Shown here: positions 53,221 to 64,000 of the stretch, piece by piece | How positions within the stretch are numbered: the first letter of the stretch is position 1 | How the letters are laid out: each line of letters opens with the position of its first letter | Source: Rhipidocladum racemiflorum | Taxonomy: Eukaryota; Streptophyta; Magnoliopsida; Poales; Poaceae | Reading direction: 5' to 3' | DNA: 64,000 nucleotides | NCBI GenBank assembly: GCA_036346355.1 | Contig: CM070588.1 | Coordinates: 13,005,914 to 13,069,913, forward strand | Notes under the pieces: generated by a model | Told to the model about the DNA's origin: nothing | The model's database searches: none | The model's input: the letters and a program-made list of their open reading frames with translations, nothing else | Translations under genes and position numbers: made by a program

Positions 53221-55977
53221 TGTCACACCACATCGAAGCCAAGATCAAGAGCTTCAGTTTCATCCAAGTGGATTTTGGATGCACCAAGTTTTGGGTGAGT
53301 TTCAATCCATTCTTCATTCATCCATTTTCTGAAATTTTGGTAGCATTGAGCTCATTCCGTTCCTCCCCATGAAAATCACCTCCAAGCTGAGAAACGGGAT
53401 GTGCATGTCAAGTTTGGAGCTTGAAGGGGAGGAGTAGAAGCTGCTACAAGCACAAGGAGAGAAGTCATTGCTTCCTCAAGTGAGGAGGAGGAGTTGATAC
53501 CGGGGAGAAACACCGAAGATTATTTTCGCGGAGTCATCCTTCATTCCTTCGACGAACCAACCTTCCACCGAGTACCAGGACACCCTAGCAGTGGTAAGTT
53601 TCCACCCTAGGTCATCTTTTTGGAGTGTAGGAGCCTCTTGTGCAATAGTTATTTTCGGACAGAACCACCAGTTCGGATAGTCCGGACCCCAGTTCGGACA
53701 CTCCTGATATGTCAGTATGAAATAGTAAACTGGAACCGAAAAACATATCTTGGATAGTCCAGGATTTTATTCGGACAGTCCGAATACAATGGATATTCCG
53801 AGGTCTCATTCGGACACTCCGAATGGGTTGAAAATTTGTAACCGAGAGTGCCAACCTGGACACTCCGGGTCATGTTCGGACACTCCGGATAGGTCAGGCG
53901 AAGAGTTAAATTGAAACAGAGAGACCCGACCCGGATACTCCAGGGTTTCATCCGGATATTCCGGGGTACCCAGATACTCCGGGGTTTCATACGGATAGTC
54001 CAGGGTACCCGGATACTCCTGGTTAGACAGCACTAGAGGGACCGAGAAGGTCAGCTCGGATACTCCGGGTTAAAGCTCAGATACTCCGGACATAATTAGA
54101 TAAAATGCTTCTAAGGCTTGATCTTTTGACACGCAAGTCCCAAACTTCGCAAAGTCAATTTGTACTTTCAAAATTATAATTAGTACTATGCATCATGATG
54201 CATCTCATGCATGATTGAGTATGTTCTCGTGTGGTTTATTGTTTGGTTCTTAATTGGTGTTCTTTTGGAATTGGGTTTTCTCGTTAGGTGTTGACGCTTC
54301 GGAGGCTACTCCCAAGTACAACTACGCGTACGAGTTCCAGAACGAGCAGCAAGGCACTAATATATTCCTCGATCATGTTGATCCCCTTGATTACATAATA
54401 TGTTTTGAAGTTATTTCGTTAAGTGCATGCCTACTTTCTATTACAGTTATGATCGGCGTAGAATGCTTAGTTATTACATTGTTGATATGTGTCCCCTTGC
54501 CATGTTACTTTCGTGATCCATTGTCGCCCTAGGTGGTTAGTTTGTCATTATGAATGGGTTCATACGAATTGCTTAGCCATGCTTAGAACATTGTTAGAAA
54601 CTGCGATAGATGGACTTAGTTCATCGGTCGCAATGATCAAAGAATTATGATGATGATGATGGTTTGGATTGTGGTCAATGAGTACAGATGTTGGCTAAGG
54701 ACCATAAGGATTAAATCCTGGTGCCATCTCGCAAGTAACTATCGTGCGAACCACACGCCGTTTATGGGGCCGGCTTAGCCAAGTACTTGTGTATGACTAG
54801 GGGTGTTTAAACCACGTGCACTCAGAGTTACTTAAGCGTTGTGAGCATCAAGGAAGGTCCGCGGGAATTCCCCAAACTTTGCGGAGTGTCTGGGAATGTC
54901 CTTCGAAATCCCTCGACGTTGTGGCGTCAGGGATGTTCAGTAACGGGTGTACTCCTTGATCCACACACACAGGTCACCGAGCACGCGGGATCAAGGGTCA
55001 CAGTCACCCGGGTGGTTTAAATACACTACCATGCATACTGGAAAATGGTTTTGTCACGTTTAACTCGGCCGGCACATCAAAGGAATTGTGCTCATTGCTT
55101 GGCTTACGAGTGTGGCGTGTCGTGTGGGTAAAGTCGTACCTCTGCATAGTTAAACTATTCGAATAGCCGCGTCCATGGTTAAGGACGATCGCTTGTTGTG
55201 TTAGCCACCAGGCGAGTTTTAAGGACCAGGTAAGAATGGGATGGATGTGAAAGATTCACACGAGTATTGTAGTACTCGTGTGTGTATGTGAACACGAGCG
55301 TTGGACTCGTGGTTCGAAGAATGCTTGAAGGCATGAAATGAATATATGATGGTTATGCTTATGATTATGTTATATTATATATTAGACTTTGAAAAGGTTT
55401 ATGAAATGCAAAATTTCAATCTATACATGTCTATGTTTTCATTCCAAATATTGCTTTATGCTAAAGTTACCCTTTTGCCTTCCTTTGTTGTAGCAATCAC
55501 ATGTAGCTAGAATTTAGCATTTTGTGTATATTATTGTGCGAGTACATTCTTTGTACTCAATCGGATTGTCCACTTGCTGCAGGTGAGGATGAAGCGCTGC
55601 CCGTAGACTTTTACCGGCAGATTTCAGTGACACTAACATCTAGATGCGCGTTCTTGCCTACAGTTGGTTGCCTGAGGGTTTGGGGCATACCATGCTGGCC
55701 TTTTTTTATTGTTTTATGTTTTCTACTGCCATGTTTATGTAATAATTCTAAATACGTCATTTTGGACAGCAGTCCTACTTTTGGTATGTAATGTTGTTTA
55801 TGTTTCCGTTATTGTGTATGCATTGTGATATAAATTGTCATGCATTGTCGCGCGTGTTGGTGAACAGTCCTGGGGCCAACACGGGCATATATGCGGAACG
55901 CTCGAGGTTCCCTTGATTTACTTGAGTTGTATCGTGCAATTAGGTGAATCAATCGATTCACGGGGACGGTTCCCCAC
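53221..55977 (+). repeat. 3' LTR of element G
   Basis: Ends GGTTCCCCACA at 55977, matching in reverse the TGTGGGGACC terminus at 63001. The left boundary is not certain (between 53221 and 53594). Donor-like GTG|GTAAGT at 53593/53594, TCCGGA/CTCCGG-rich array 53640-54090, exon 1-like 54288-54353 (CAAG|GCACTA; YNYAYEFQNEQQ), structured block 55124-55187, palindrome 55540-55558, exon 2-like start 55583 after CTGCAG (GEDEALP). Confidence 0.78.
55124..55187 (+). ncRNA. Conserved structured block in LTR G
   Basis: GTGGGTAAAGT, CTCTGCATAG, ATTCGAAT (55157-55164), AGCCG, then hairpin CGTCC..GGACG (55170-55187). Its first pair is C-G where A has T-A. Confidence 0.65.
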
Positions 55978-57401
55978 AATCCTTTTGTTTTAGCTCAAAG
56001 AAACCCTAGATCTAATGGTTGATTACCATTTCCCCGAGTTGCTAGACCTAGGTTAGGGTTAGAAGAATTATTTTGCGTGATTGACTCATTCCGAAAACCC
56101 CGATTTACCTCTCATAGGGTTCATTCGCCTCAAAGCGTCATTTCTCGAAATTTCGGAGACTTCCCTTTTGAAACCCTAGCTCCGGAAAGTCGAAAAAATG
56201 ACTCGCGAATATATCCCACGCCTCGAAAGTCGATTCTCGTGGAAGAATCGAGTTTGAACTCGATTCGTGTCCGGAATCGAATTCGGGACTTATTAGGGTT
56301 TTTGAGTTTCAGGAGTTCGATCGTCGTGTACCGAGATCGTAGTTGAGCTCTCGGTCACGTAGGGCCTTAGTGCGCTAATGGAGTCAATACGCGAGCTGCA
56401 AATCCGCGGATTCGACCGATTTGCAAAAAGGTGCACTTTGGGCATTCTGAGCAATTTCGCGTTCCGAAGTCCCAAAACCCTCAAACCCAACGCTTATGGG
56501 TTCCTAGTGCCGTAGATGTTCCATTGCCGCGACAAAAATCAAATTTGGACTCCTTTTGGGTTGAATTCCGATTTTCCATCGTTTTCTTGCTTGGTTAGGA
56601 CAAAAAGAGGAAATTTGGGAAATCGAGCTCGAAACTCACCATGTCCAACGTGAATAAGTCCCTGGCACCGCTAGGAACCTATCCACGCCTTTGCCGCGAA
56701 GTTTCGAACTCAATCGTGCAATTTCCCATTTTTGCAACTTTGGAACTCTCTGCAGGCCGGCACTACCGTCGTTGTGAGGCCAGTACTGCCGTCCGAGTGG
56801 TAGTACCGCTTGCACAACATCGGCTGTTATTTTCCAAAGAGCTCCCTTTTGGGTTTCTGGCGACCAGCACTACCGGGCCGTGAGGCTGGTACTGCCACCC
56901 TCACAGTAGTACCGAAGGTTACCCCGGTACCTTTTTTCCAGAGAGCATCCATTTTGGTTCCCGGCCGGCACTCACAGGCTTCTTTGGATAATCTTTCTTT
57001 GGCCTAGAAGCGGCACTACCGCTCAACAAGATGGCCGTCTTGCCGGGCTCAGGAAGAAATCCTGATTTCCTTTTTCCGATTGAGTTCTTGTTTTCCGTTT
57101 TCAGCTCTTATTGGTATTTGATTGCTTCTTCTTCTGTCGTTGATCGTGCTATTGGTTTGTTTGTTCTCCGCGTAGATGTAGACGTGTCGAACGACGTAGA
57201 CGACCTCGACTACGTTCCAGAGACCGATCTCGTCGAAGAGCAAACAGGCAAGCACCTCCTTTGATCATCTTGAACCCATAATTGCAAATTCTACTTTGAA
57301 TTGTCAAAACTATTATGCATGCGTGTATGTTCAGTAAAGATGTTAGTTGTGGGAAAACTTGGAAGTTAGACCCGAACTGGTGGATTTCCTTAATCTTAAA
57401 T
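55978..57401 (+). repeat. B LTR, copy 2 (uninterrupted 5' part)
   Basis: Shares 57037-57401 with copy 1 and serves as the empty-site reference for the C1 and A insertions. Upstream part (56740-57040) has several GGTACTACCG/CGGCACTACCG-type short repeats. Exon 1-like segment 57176-57247 (72 bases, ACAG|GCAAGC) has the frame VDVDVSND..LVEEQTG. Truncated at 57401 by element I; the rest of the LTR is not seen. Confidence 0.72.
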
Positions 57402-58315
57402 TGTCGGTGTAAGAGCCAACAGTCACCTCTGAATCGGGTGTATATGAAGTTCAAACGGGGGGCTTTCGTGGAGATTTCTCGAGAGATGGAGAAAAGGGAT
57501 CAGCCGAAGCTTGCAAAGAGACACTGAGGTTTATCCAGGTTCGGGCCCTCCTGAGAGTAATGGCCCTAGTCCTGTCTGGGTGTTCTTGCTTGTGTTCTTG
57601 GGGGAGACTAAAATCATCCACCCGGAAATAATCTTCGAACCCCTTCTCCCATGCAGCCCGGCTCCCTTTTATACTTGGGCTGGTTGGGGCGCATGGGGGA
57701 TTTACATCGGTGTACCCCTCTTATTGCACTGCCATACCGCATTTAATGCGCCTGTCACTATTCTTGAGTTGCACTTAATGCTTCCGACACAGCCGACTTT
57801 GCCCCGGCCTCGGGACCCGTGTGCCTGCCGGCTCCACACGCCTCGCCAGGGGGGAAATTTTGCCATGATGTCATCCGCAATAAGTGCACGTGTTGGGAAC
57901 ACGGGCCATCTCACTGTGGCCTTCATTACCTCCATTTAATGCGCACGATACGCATTAAATGCCCTTGACCCTCTGGGCGGTGGCACAGACCGCTAGGTGG
58001 CCTTGGGAGCTGAGCGCCAGCGGCGTGGCCTGGACGCCACCTGTCCGCTGGGTGATCACCTTACTGACCGCCAGCGGCGTGGCCTACACGCCACCTGTCC
58101 GTTGGGCGATCACCTTCACTGACCGCCAGCGGCGTGGCCTGAACGCCACCTGTCCGCGGGGTGATCACCTGGCTGACCGCCAGCGGCATGGCCTGAACGC
58201 CACCTGTCCGCTGGGCGATCACCTTTACTGACCGCCAGCGGCGTGGCCTGGACGTCCGCTGGGCGATCACCTTTACTATGGTGGAGTGGGCACCCTGGTG
58301 TAGACTACACCGACA
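57402..58315 (-). repeat. 3' LTR of element I (914 bp)
   Basis: Ends are inverted repeats of ten bases, TGTCGGTGTA and TACACCGACA. The minus strand enters it through GGGGGCTAC, the polypurine form usual for grass Tat elements. Confidence 0.87.
58015..58277. repeat. 54-55-bp tandem repeat, about 4.8 copies, in LTR of I
   Basis: Units begin CGCCAGCGGCGTGGCC at 58015, 58069, 58124, 58178 and 58233. The last is truncated. Each contains GGTGATCACC or GGCGATCACC. Units differ at a few positions. Confidence 0.9.
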
Positions 58316-58629
58316 GTAGCCCCCGGGCCACCCGGGAGCGCTTTTGACCCTTTTTTGGAAAACGGTTCGGTATCCCAGGTGGGTCCATCATAAATGCCCA
58401 CGTAACGCCGCGGCTTTAAATGCCCGCAGCCGTTTCTGGGTATTAAGGCAGAACATGCAGCCGCCCCTGCCTCGTAACCGACGCCGGACCTTTGGGAAGC
58501 ATGCCCACACTTTGGCAGCCTTTCGGGCTTCCCGCCTTCGAGCCGCCGCGATGCTTTGGGTTTCCCACCAGATCACCTCTCCGCATGCCTATATAAGTTG
58601 TCACGGGTGGAGCGGTTCTTTCTTTCAGT

Positions 58630-59463
58630 ATGATTCATCTGTTAAACCTTCAACTGTCCTTCTTGCGAACTTCCTCCTTCTTGCACATTGCCTCCTCTGC
58701 CCAGATGGCACCTCCGGCACCCTTGCTTCCGCCGTCGACCGTCGAGGAAACGGACGATGCGAGGTTTTCCTGGTACATCTCCGGCGGCTCCCTCAACATC
58801 CGCGCCGGGACCATAGCGCCTGGCTGCCGCCCAGGAGAAGTGATCTTCTTTGGCTGGGCGATGCTGGCGGGCCTACTCCCGCCGGTTTCTGACTTCTACA
58901 TTTCCGTCCTCAACTTCTACTCTATCCACAACATTCATCTTCCTCACAACTCCGTCATCCTCCTCGTTGTCTTCGCCTACTTCTGCGAAATGTTCATGGT
59001 AGTGGCCCCCAACCTTCCTCTTTTTTTCTTCTTCTACGCCCTGCGCGCGGCCAGGGATCCTTCCATCCCGTCGGGGTGCTGCCACTTTCGCCTCCGAGAC
59101 GGCGCGGCTTCGCGCTACATCCAGTTGGATCTCAGGTCCAACTGGAAGACCTGGCGCAACGAGTTGCTCTATGTCACGAACGACAGCGGCATAGAGGTCC
59201 TGGAGTTGCCGACCGGGCCGGCGGTCAGCATCCCCACCTGGGGAGCACAGGTCGACGAAACGCCCGAGCTCCGGACGATGCTGGTCCGCATGGACCAGCT
59301 GCGGACAGCGGGCCTGACGGGAGGTATGGTTCTCCGAGACTTCATTTCTCGGAGGATCAGCCCCCTGCGCCGCCGTTCCTGCCCGGCCTGGCAGTGCACG
59401 GGCCTTGATGACAAAACCCGGACGGTTTCCGGAGGTAGGCTTCTTGTCTCCCCTTCTTGGTGA
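58630..59463 (+). CDS. Antisense extra gene of I, exon 1: putative-gypsy-transposon (Transposase_28-like) domain
   Basis: An open frame of 277 codons. The natural start is either the ATG at 58630 or, more likely, ATGGCACCTCC at 58705. Conserved core: FSWYISGGSLNIRAGTIAPG, VIFFGWAMLAGLLPPVSDFY, VLNFYSIHNIHLPHNSVILL, FAYFCEMFMVVAPNLPLFFF. Then WKTWRNELLYV and a long C-terminal part. A donor-like GGAG|GTAGGC near 59432 and acceptor CTGCAG near 59525 suggest splicing into the next exon. This family occurs antisense between integrase and 3' LTR in grass Tat elements. No enzymatic role is established. The related gene in D is shorter and broken. Confidence 0.72.
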   Translation: MIHLLNLQLSFLRTSSFLHIASSAQMAPPAPLLPPSTVEETDDARFSWYISGGSLNIRAGTIAPGCRPGEVIFFGWAMLAGLLPPVSDFYISVLNFYSIHNIHLPHNSVILLVVFAYFCEMFMVVAPNLPLFFFFYALRAARDPSIPSGCCHFRLRDGAASRYIQLDLRSNWKTWRNELLYVTNDSGIEVLELPTGPAVSIPTWGAQVDETPELRTMLVRMDQLRTAGLTGGMVLRDFISRRISPLRRRSCPAWQCTGLDDKTRTVSGGRLLVSPSW

Positions 59464-59524
59464 TTTTTGCAACCGTTGCCGAGTTGAAGACATCCTTCTT
59501 TCCTTTTTACTCTCTAACAGCTGC

Positions 59525-60150
59525 AGGGGACTTACCCCTTCGAAAGTCGACGCCTGGATGGGGCAATTGGGTGCCCCCAGCGTCGTCCCACCTTTCGCGG
59601 CGGGTGCACTCCCGCTTTGCCGCGTGGAGCCCCGGGAGCGCGTGGCGATCACTCGTGCCATGCCCGTTATGGACGCCACGGGACCAGTGAACACGTCACA
59701 TCCAAGGGCCCTGACGATCCAGGACCTTCCCCCAGCCGGCGACCAGGGAGGCACAAACGCCCCGCTGACGATGACGCCCCTGGCGCCAGCCCCAAGAGGG
59801 TTTGCGCCTCGTTAGTGGACGCAGCGACCTCGACCGCCCCGCGAGACTCCACCAGGGAGCTCTACGGCGGTCGCATCTAAAACTTCAACTGCTCCTGTCG
59901 AGGTGGTTGACGTTGATGCTGCTCCGACCATAGCTTCGCTGGCACCGATTGTTCCTCCGTCGCCGCCGGCGCCGGTCGATCCGGCGCCGTCGCCGGCACC
60001 GATCCTTCCTCCGCCGCCGCCGGCGCAGGTTGATCCGCCAGCCCTGGTTCGTCCGCCCGTGCCGGCTGCGCAGGACCTATCGCCACCGCCACCGGCGCCG
60101 CGCCGGGTGCTGAACCTCCCTCTGGCTGCGCCGCGTTTCAGGAGATTTCC
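59525..60150 (+). pseudogene. Antisense extra gene of I, middle part (basic and proline-rich)
   Basis: After CTGCAG the frame runs GTYPFESRRLDGAIG through a Gly/Arg-rich part with a possible nuclear signal (KRPADDDAPGASPKRV), ending at TAA 59878. A different frame then continues (VVDVDAAPTIASLAPIVPPS and repeated PAPV/PPPPPA motifs) to about 60150, followed by donor-like GCCGG|GTACTT. The frame change near 59800-59880 means a frameshift or an unrecognised splice. Confidence 0.55.
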
Positions 60151-60229
60151 TGCCGGGTACTTAAACCAAAGCACAAAAACTCTTAAGTTCTTTTAATCTG
60201 GAAGGCTTACCTCCTTCTTGTCTTCTTTA

Positions 60230-61137
60230 GGGCGGTTATTTCAAGCGCCCCAGCCGGAGGCGATCAAGGGACCGCAGCGGCCGCGACAACGCAAGTTGTG
60301 GTGGGGGAGCCTCAGGGCGACGTGGGTGGCCGCCCAGCAGCCACCACGGGGGTGATCACCGCGCCGACCGAGGGTGAGTTGGACTTGCAGCCCACTCCGG
60401 AGGCCCCCATCGCTTCACTTCCCTCGGCGTACGCGGACGCTCTACTGGCCGCCCTCAACGAGCTTCACTCCAGCGTGAGCAACCACCTCGCGACGAGCAA
60501 GGAGAAGCTGAGGGAGGCCGCCGCGGAGATTAATTGCCTCTGCAAGGAAACGCAGGACTAGCGGGGCCAGGCGGCACGGTTGGAGCAGGAGCTGCAGCAG
60601 GAGAGGGCGCAAGGAGTACTCCGCGTCGAGGTGCTCACCAGGGAGCGCGACGCGGAGAGGAGTGACCGGCTCCGCGCAGAGGCCGACACCACCTCGATGC
60701 TGCGCCCCGCCTTCGACCGGATGGTGGACAGCTTGGCGCCGCTGGGGCTGGAGCAGCCGCCCCCTATTGAGCAGCGGGCATGGCACTATGCTTTCTGCAT
60801 GGGTCGCATCGCCGACTTCCTCAACCGGATGCTCGCCGCCTTAGCCACCCGGTCCAGCGAAGAAGGGCGCGCAGTCTCGGCGGCCACAGCGAAGTACGTG
60901 CTGGCGTGCTGCGCCAGCCGGGACGTGAACTTCGATCCCCTGGTCACCATCCATGGGGTGGAAGTGTACTGGGACCGCGCAGAGGCGCAGGTCCACGACG
61001 CCGCCGAACAGGTCGCTGGGCAGCTCGAGATGGTCAACCCGGCGCTGGAAGTGGTGGCCGAGGACGTGGCTCTTGGGCTGGACGGTGGTCCGGCAGAGGA
61101 CCAGGAGGCCGCGAAAGCCGTGGCGGGCGAGGAGTGA
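60230..61137 (+). pseudogene. Antisense extra gene of I, C-terminal coiled-coil part with in-frame amber
   Basis: After acceptor CTTTAG near 60230 the frame carries SVSNHLATSKEKLREAAAEI and CLCKETQD, then TAG (60559-60561). The same frame continues: QAARLEQELQQERAQGVLRV, RERDAERSDRLRAEADTT, AWHYAFCMGRIADFLNRML and an acidic tail ending VAGEE. The heptad-rich pattern before and after the stop indicates one coiled-coil protein broken by a single nonsense codon. Confidence 0.65.
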
Positions 61138-61797
61138 AGACCCTAGACTTAGCTTTTTGTCTTTTGTTTCATCTTTGTCTATAAAAAACTTCTGCAAATT
61201 AGCCCTTACTCTTGAATGCACATGTTTACCTTTACATGTCTTATGCTTTGAATGCTTGTCCGCGCGCCCTACTTTGCTGGTTCTGCATGTGCGAATAGGC
61301 AGCCGCACGCTTTAAAGGTTAGTCGGGATGCAGGGTTCTAGACCCTCGCGCCGAGACATCGCCATCTCAGGATCCTAGGACTTGGTGAAATTAACTACTC
61401 TCGCGGTCTCTTCGGACCGAACACTTGGTGAGGCGTGGCAGGGTAGTAGGCTCTCGGTAGCGGTGTTTAAGTCACCGTTTCTCACGGGGGCGCCCGGAGC
61501 ATCACGACCGTGTTGAGAACCGTGCCAAACTAGCCGCCCGATCGCCCATCCCTGCTCGCCGCACTCACCCAGTGGTTCCACTTTTACCGTCGAGGTTTCA
61601 AAGAGTCGCAAGGCATCGAGGGCAACTACACAGACACGGCCCACCAGGGCGCAAACCAGAAAAAAGAGAACGAAGATGACAACTGCTTTGAACAAGAACT
61701 GAGAATTTAATTAAACAGAGGCTTCCCCCGACCAGCCAAGGAGAGAGAAACTCACTCCGGCTGGTCGGGGCACACAGCTCTGCACTTACAGCCATCT
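61138..61797. other. Noncoding spacer between antisense gene and integrase of I
   Basis: No recognisable domain. Short open frames on both strands lack family features. The antisense gene and pol converge here, so both transcripts would end in this spacer. Confidence 0.55.
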
Positions 61798-62997
61798 TTA
61801 GAGATAGAACTTGCACAGAAGCTCTATGTTTTGTGAGTTTGCCAGCTCCTTCCCGTCCTCAGTGGCCAACCTGACCGCCCCGGGACGAGAGACTGAGACC
61901 ACCTTGAAGGGGCCCTCCCACTGGGGAGACAGTTTGTGCAACCCGGCATGCGTCTGAATTCTGTGCAAGACCAGGTCGCCCACTGCCAGTGTTTTCTCGC
62001 TGACCCGGGCGGCGTGGTACCGCCTGAGACTTTGCTGGTACCGAGCAGCGCGCAGGGCTGCACGGTCTCGCATCTCTTCCAGGAGATTGGCTTCCTCTCG
62101 ACGCAGGTCTTCCTGGCCTTCCTCCGTGAATGCCGCGACGCGCGGTGACCCCAAGGCCAGCTCCGAAGGCAGGACAGCTTCCGCGCCGTAGCCTAGGAAG
62201 AAAGGAGTTTCTCCGGTGGCCCGGCTGGGGGTGGTGCGAAGCGACCACAAAACTGTCGGGAGCTCTTCAGTCCACCGCGCTCCACGCTTATGGAGTCGAT
62301 CAAACGCCCTGGTTTTAATGCCCTTCAGCACCAGCGCATTGGCCCACTCAACTTGGCCATTACTCCTTAGGTGGGCCAACGAGGCAAAACAAACCTTGGT
62401 GCCCATTTCTTCACAGAAAGCCAAGAAGGGAGCGCTGGTGAACTGTGTGCCATTGTCGATGATGATGCGGTTGGCGACCCCGAAGCGGCTGAAGATTCCT
62501 TGTATGAACTTGATAGCAACGGCGGCGGTAATCGCCCTTACTGCTTCGGCTTCCACCCATTTGGTAAACTTGTCGATGGCGATGAACAGATGGGTGTCGC
62601 CCCCTGTGGCCCGCGGGAACGGGCCCAGGATATCCAGCCCCCAGACCGAGAAGGGCCATGAGAACGGGATGGTTTGCAGAGCCTGGGCTGGTCGGTGGAT
62701 TTGCTTGGAATGGAACTGGCACGCCTCGCACTTCCACACCAGCTCGCAAGCATCCTGGAGGGCGGTTGGCCAATAGAGGCCTTGGCGGAGAGCTTTTCCA
62801 ACCATCGTTCGACTTGACATGTGGCTCCCGCACACGCCTCCATGGATATCAGAGAGCAAACTGCTCCCCTCTTCCCGAGTGATGCACTTCAGAAGAATTC
62901 CGTTTCTACCCCGGCGGTACAGGTCCCCGCCCACCAGGGTATAGCACTTGGCCTTTTGCGCTATCTTCTCTGCTGACACATCATCATCGGGGCACAC
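61798..62997 (-). pseudogene. Integrase and pol C-terminus of element I (399 codons open)
   Basis: The longest intact pol frame in the window. Zinc domain: HGGVCGSHMSSRTMVGKALR with the His pair, then CELVWKCEACQFH with the Cys pair. Core: VWGLDILGPFPRATGG (Asp), RIIIDNGTQFTSAPF (Asp), LRSNGQVEWANALV (Glu). The C-terminal part has LAVGDLVLHRIQTHAGLH and WEGPFKVVSVSRPGAVRLA, ending NIELLCKFYL. No chromodomain, as expected for Tat. Upstream it continues only a few codons before the G-type LTR at 63001, so this is the tail of a longer polyprotein cut by insertion. The apparent start codon is not a real start. Confidence 0.9.
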
Positions 62998-63000
62998 TTG

Positions 63001-63836
63001 TGTGGGGACCCGTCCCTAGGATTCCATTGATTCACTCGGTAGCTTCGCATCATCCAAGTAAATCAAGGGAGCCTCGGGCGTCCCGCATATATGCCCGTGT
63101 TGGTCCCAGGAAAGTTCACCAACACGCGCGACAATGCATAACAGTTTGTATCACAACACATACACAATTAACGAAAGCATAAGCATATTTAAATACAAAA
63201 GCAGGACTGCTGTCCAAAACGACATATTTAAAGTTATTACATAAACTAGCAGCGGAAACATAGTATAGATAACAAAAGTGTCCAGCGTAGTGTGCCATAG
63301 CCCGCAGGCAACCGACTGGAAGTAAGAACGTGCCCCTAAGCGTTAGCATCATCGAAATCTGCCCCGAGAAAGGTCTCTGGGCAGTGCCTCATCCTCACCT
63401 GCAGCAAGTGGACAATCCGTTTGAGTACAAAGAGTGTACTCACACAATATTATCAGTTGCATGCTGAGTTCTATCTACATGTGGTTGCTTCATCATAAGA
63501 AAGGCACAAGGTTAATTTTAGCGTAAAGCAACATTTGGGATAAAACACAGACACGTATAGATTGAAACTGCTATTTGATAAACATTTACAAAGTCTAATA
63601 CATAGTATAACATTATCATAAACATCTTTATCTCATGCCTCCAAGCATTTTCCGAACCATGAGTCCAACGCCCATGTTCGCTTACACCCACGGATACTCC
63701 AATATCTGTGAAGTTCCTTCCATGAGTACTCCAATACCTGCGAAGTTTCTCCTCATGAATACTTCAATACTCATGAGACTTGGTTTTCCCAAACCATCCA
63801 TTCTCACCCAGTCCTTAACACTCGCCCAGTGACTGA
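63001..63836 (-). repeat. G-type LTR, reverse orientation, inserted in element I
   Basis: Starts TGTGGGGACCCGTCC (the LTR 3' end in reverse) and follows LTR G backwards: exon 2-like segment ending at 63398 (GEDEALP on the minus strand after CTGCAG), palindrome 63423-63441. A short ATACTCCAATACcTGyGAAGTT repeat lies at 63695-63780. It is truncated by the next insertion just before the structured block would begin. Confidence 0.8.
63423..63441 (-). promoter_or_regulatory. GAGTAC...GTACTC palindrome, reversed G-type LTR
   Basis: GAGTACAAAGAGTGTACTC, 24 bases before the CTGCAG acceptor on the minus strand. Confidence 0.58.
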
Positions 63837-64000
63837 TGTAACACCCCAATTTTTTCTTTTCATGAAATTAGATGTTATTTTACACTTTGGTGAATTTTTG
63901 GAATTTTCTGGAATTTATTTGGATTTATTTGAATTTATTCTCTTTTGAAATAATTAAAGAATTTAATTTTGCAAATGAAATTTTGTTGGAAATATTTTAA
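63837..64000 (+). repeat. Start of an A/E-like LTR, cut by the window end
   Basis: TGTAACACCCCAATTTTTTC followed by the TTTGGTGAATTTTTGG and GGAATTTATTTGG repeats that open the A LTR, with some substitutions. Inserted into the reversed G-type LTR, making it the youngest layer at this edge. Confidence 0.82.

Larger units (their letters stand above)
57402..63000 (-). mobile_element. Element I: Tat-type element, minus strand, cut by a G-type LTR
   Basis: One LTR (57402-58315), a polypurine tract beside it, an antisense extra gene and the integrase are present in the order expected for the 3' half of a Tat element. The rest of pol, gag and the 5' LTR must lie beyond the insertion at 63001, outside the window. 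It inserted into the B LTR after TAAAT. Confidence 0.88.

Noticed and set aside
58015..58277. CRISPR-like array
   Set aside because: Repeats are contiguous 54-55-bp units without unique spacers, inside a plant LTR.
60442..60786. Minus-strand 114-codon frame inside the antisense gene of I
   Set aside because: It is the shadow of a GC-rich coiled-coil coding frame on the plus strand and has no family features.
61375..61695. 106-codon minus-strand frame with hydrophobic start in the spacer of I
   Set aside because: No recognisable domain, no counterpart found in D, and it lies in the expected noncoding interval between convergent genes.

Overview
This window is nested plant LTR-retrotransposon DNA. 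I found no cellular gene, tRNA, rRNA or CRISPR array. The host is most likely a grass. Most elements are Ty3/gypsy chromoviruses of the Tekay/Del type, with very long LTRs (2.1-3.5 kb), tRNA-iMet primer sites and an integrase ending in a chromodomain. Two are Tat-type elements, with a second RNase H and an extra gene antisense to gag-pol, as known from grasses. Everything is consistent with deep intergenic or pericentromeric heterochromatin.

Layout. 1-3019: decayed, unassigned AT-rich DNA. 3020-20505: LTR and leader of element B, split by a solo LTR C1 (3063-5177, TSD CCTTT) and by complete Tekay element A (5257-17979, + strand, TSD ATCGT; ORF0, gag and pol between 3.5-kb LTRs). 20506-21476: a polyprotein-tail fragment and LTR-like block J. 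21477-23060: LTR C2, cut by Tat element D (23061-28677, - strand), which is internally deleted. 28678-52859: Tekay element E (- strand). Its 5' LTR is split by Tekay element F (40266-51761, + strand, TSD ATCTA). 52860-55977: 3' end of element G (integrase/chromodomain remnant plus LTR). 55978-57401: second copy of the B LTR. 57402-63000: Tat element I (- strand) with its antisense gene. 63001-63836: reversed G-type LTR inserted in I. 63837-64000: start of an A/E-like LTR that cut the G-type LTR.

The coding regions are wrecked by nonsense codons and many 1-3 base indels. Only ORF0 of A and the integrase cores of D and I read cleanly over long stretches. What is best preserved lies inside the long LTRs. 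Four LTR families (A/E, B, F, G) share a structured module of about 70 bases. Its hairpin shows compensatory base changes between families. They also share a GAGTAC...GTACTC palindrome 24-30 bases before a 3' splice-site-like AG, and a short split ORF whose first exon ends at a GC-type donor (AG|GCAAG) in phase 1. TATA-like boxes and AATAAA signals lie within the same LTRs. I read this as an LTR-encoded spliced leader or transcription unit with a packaging-signal-like intron. This is inference and needs RNA evidence.
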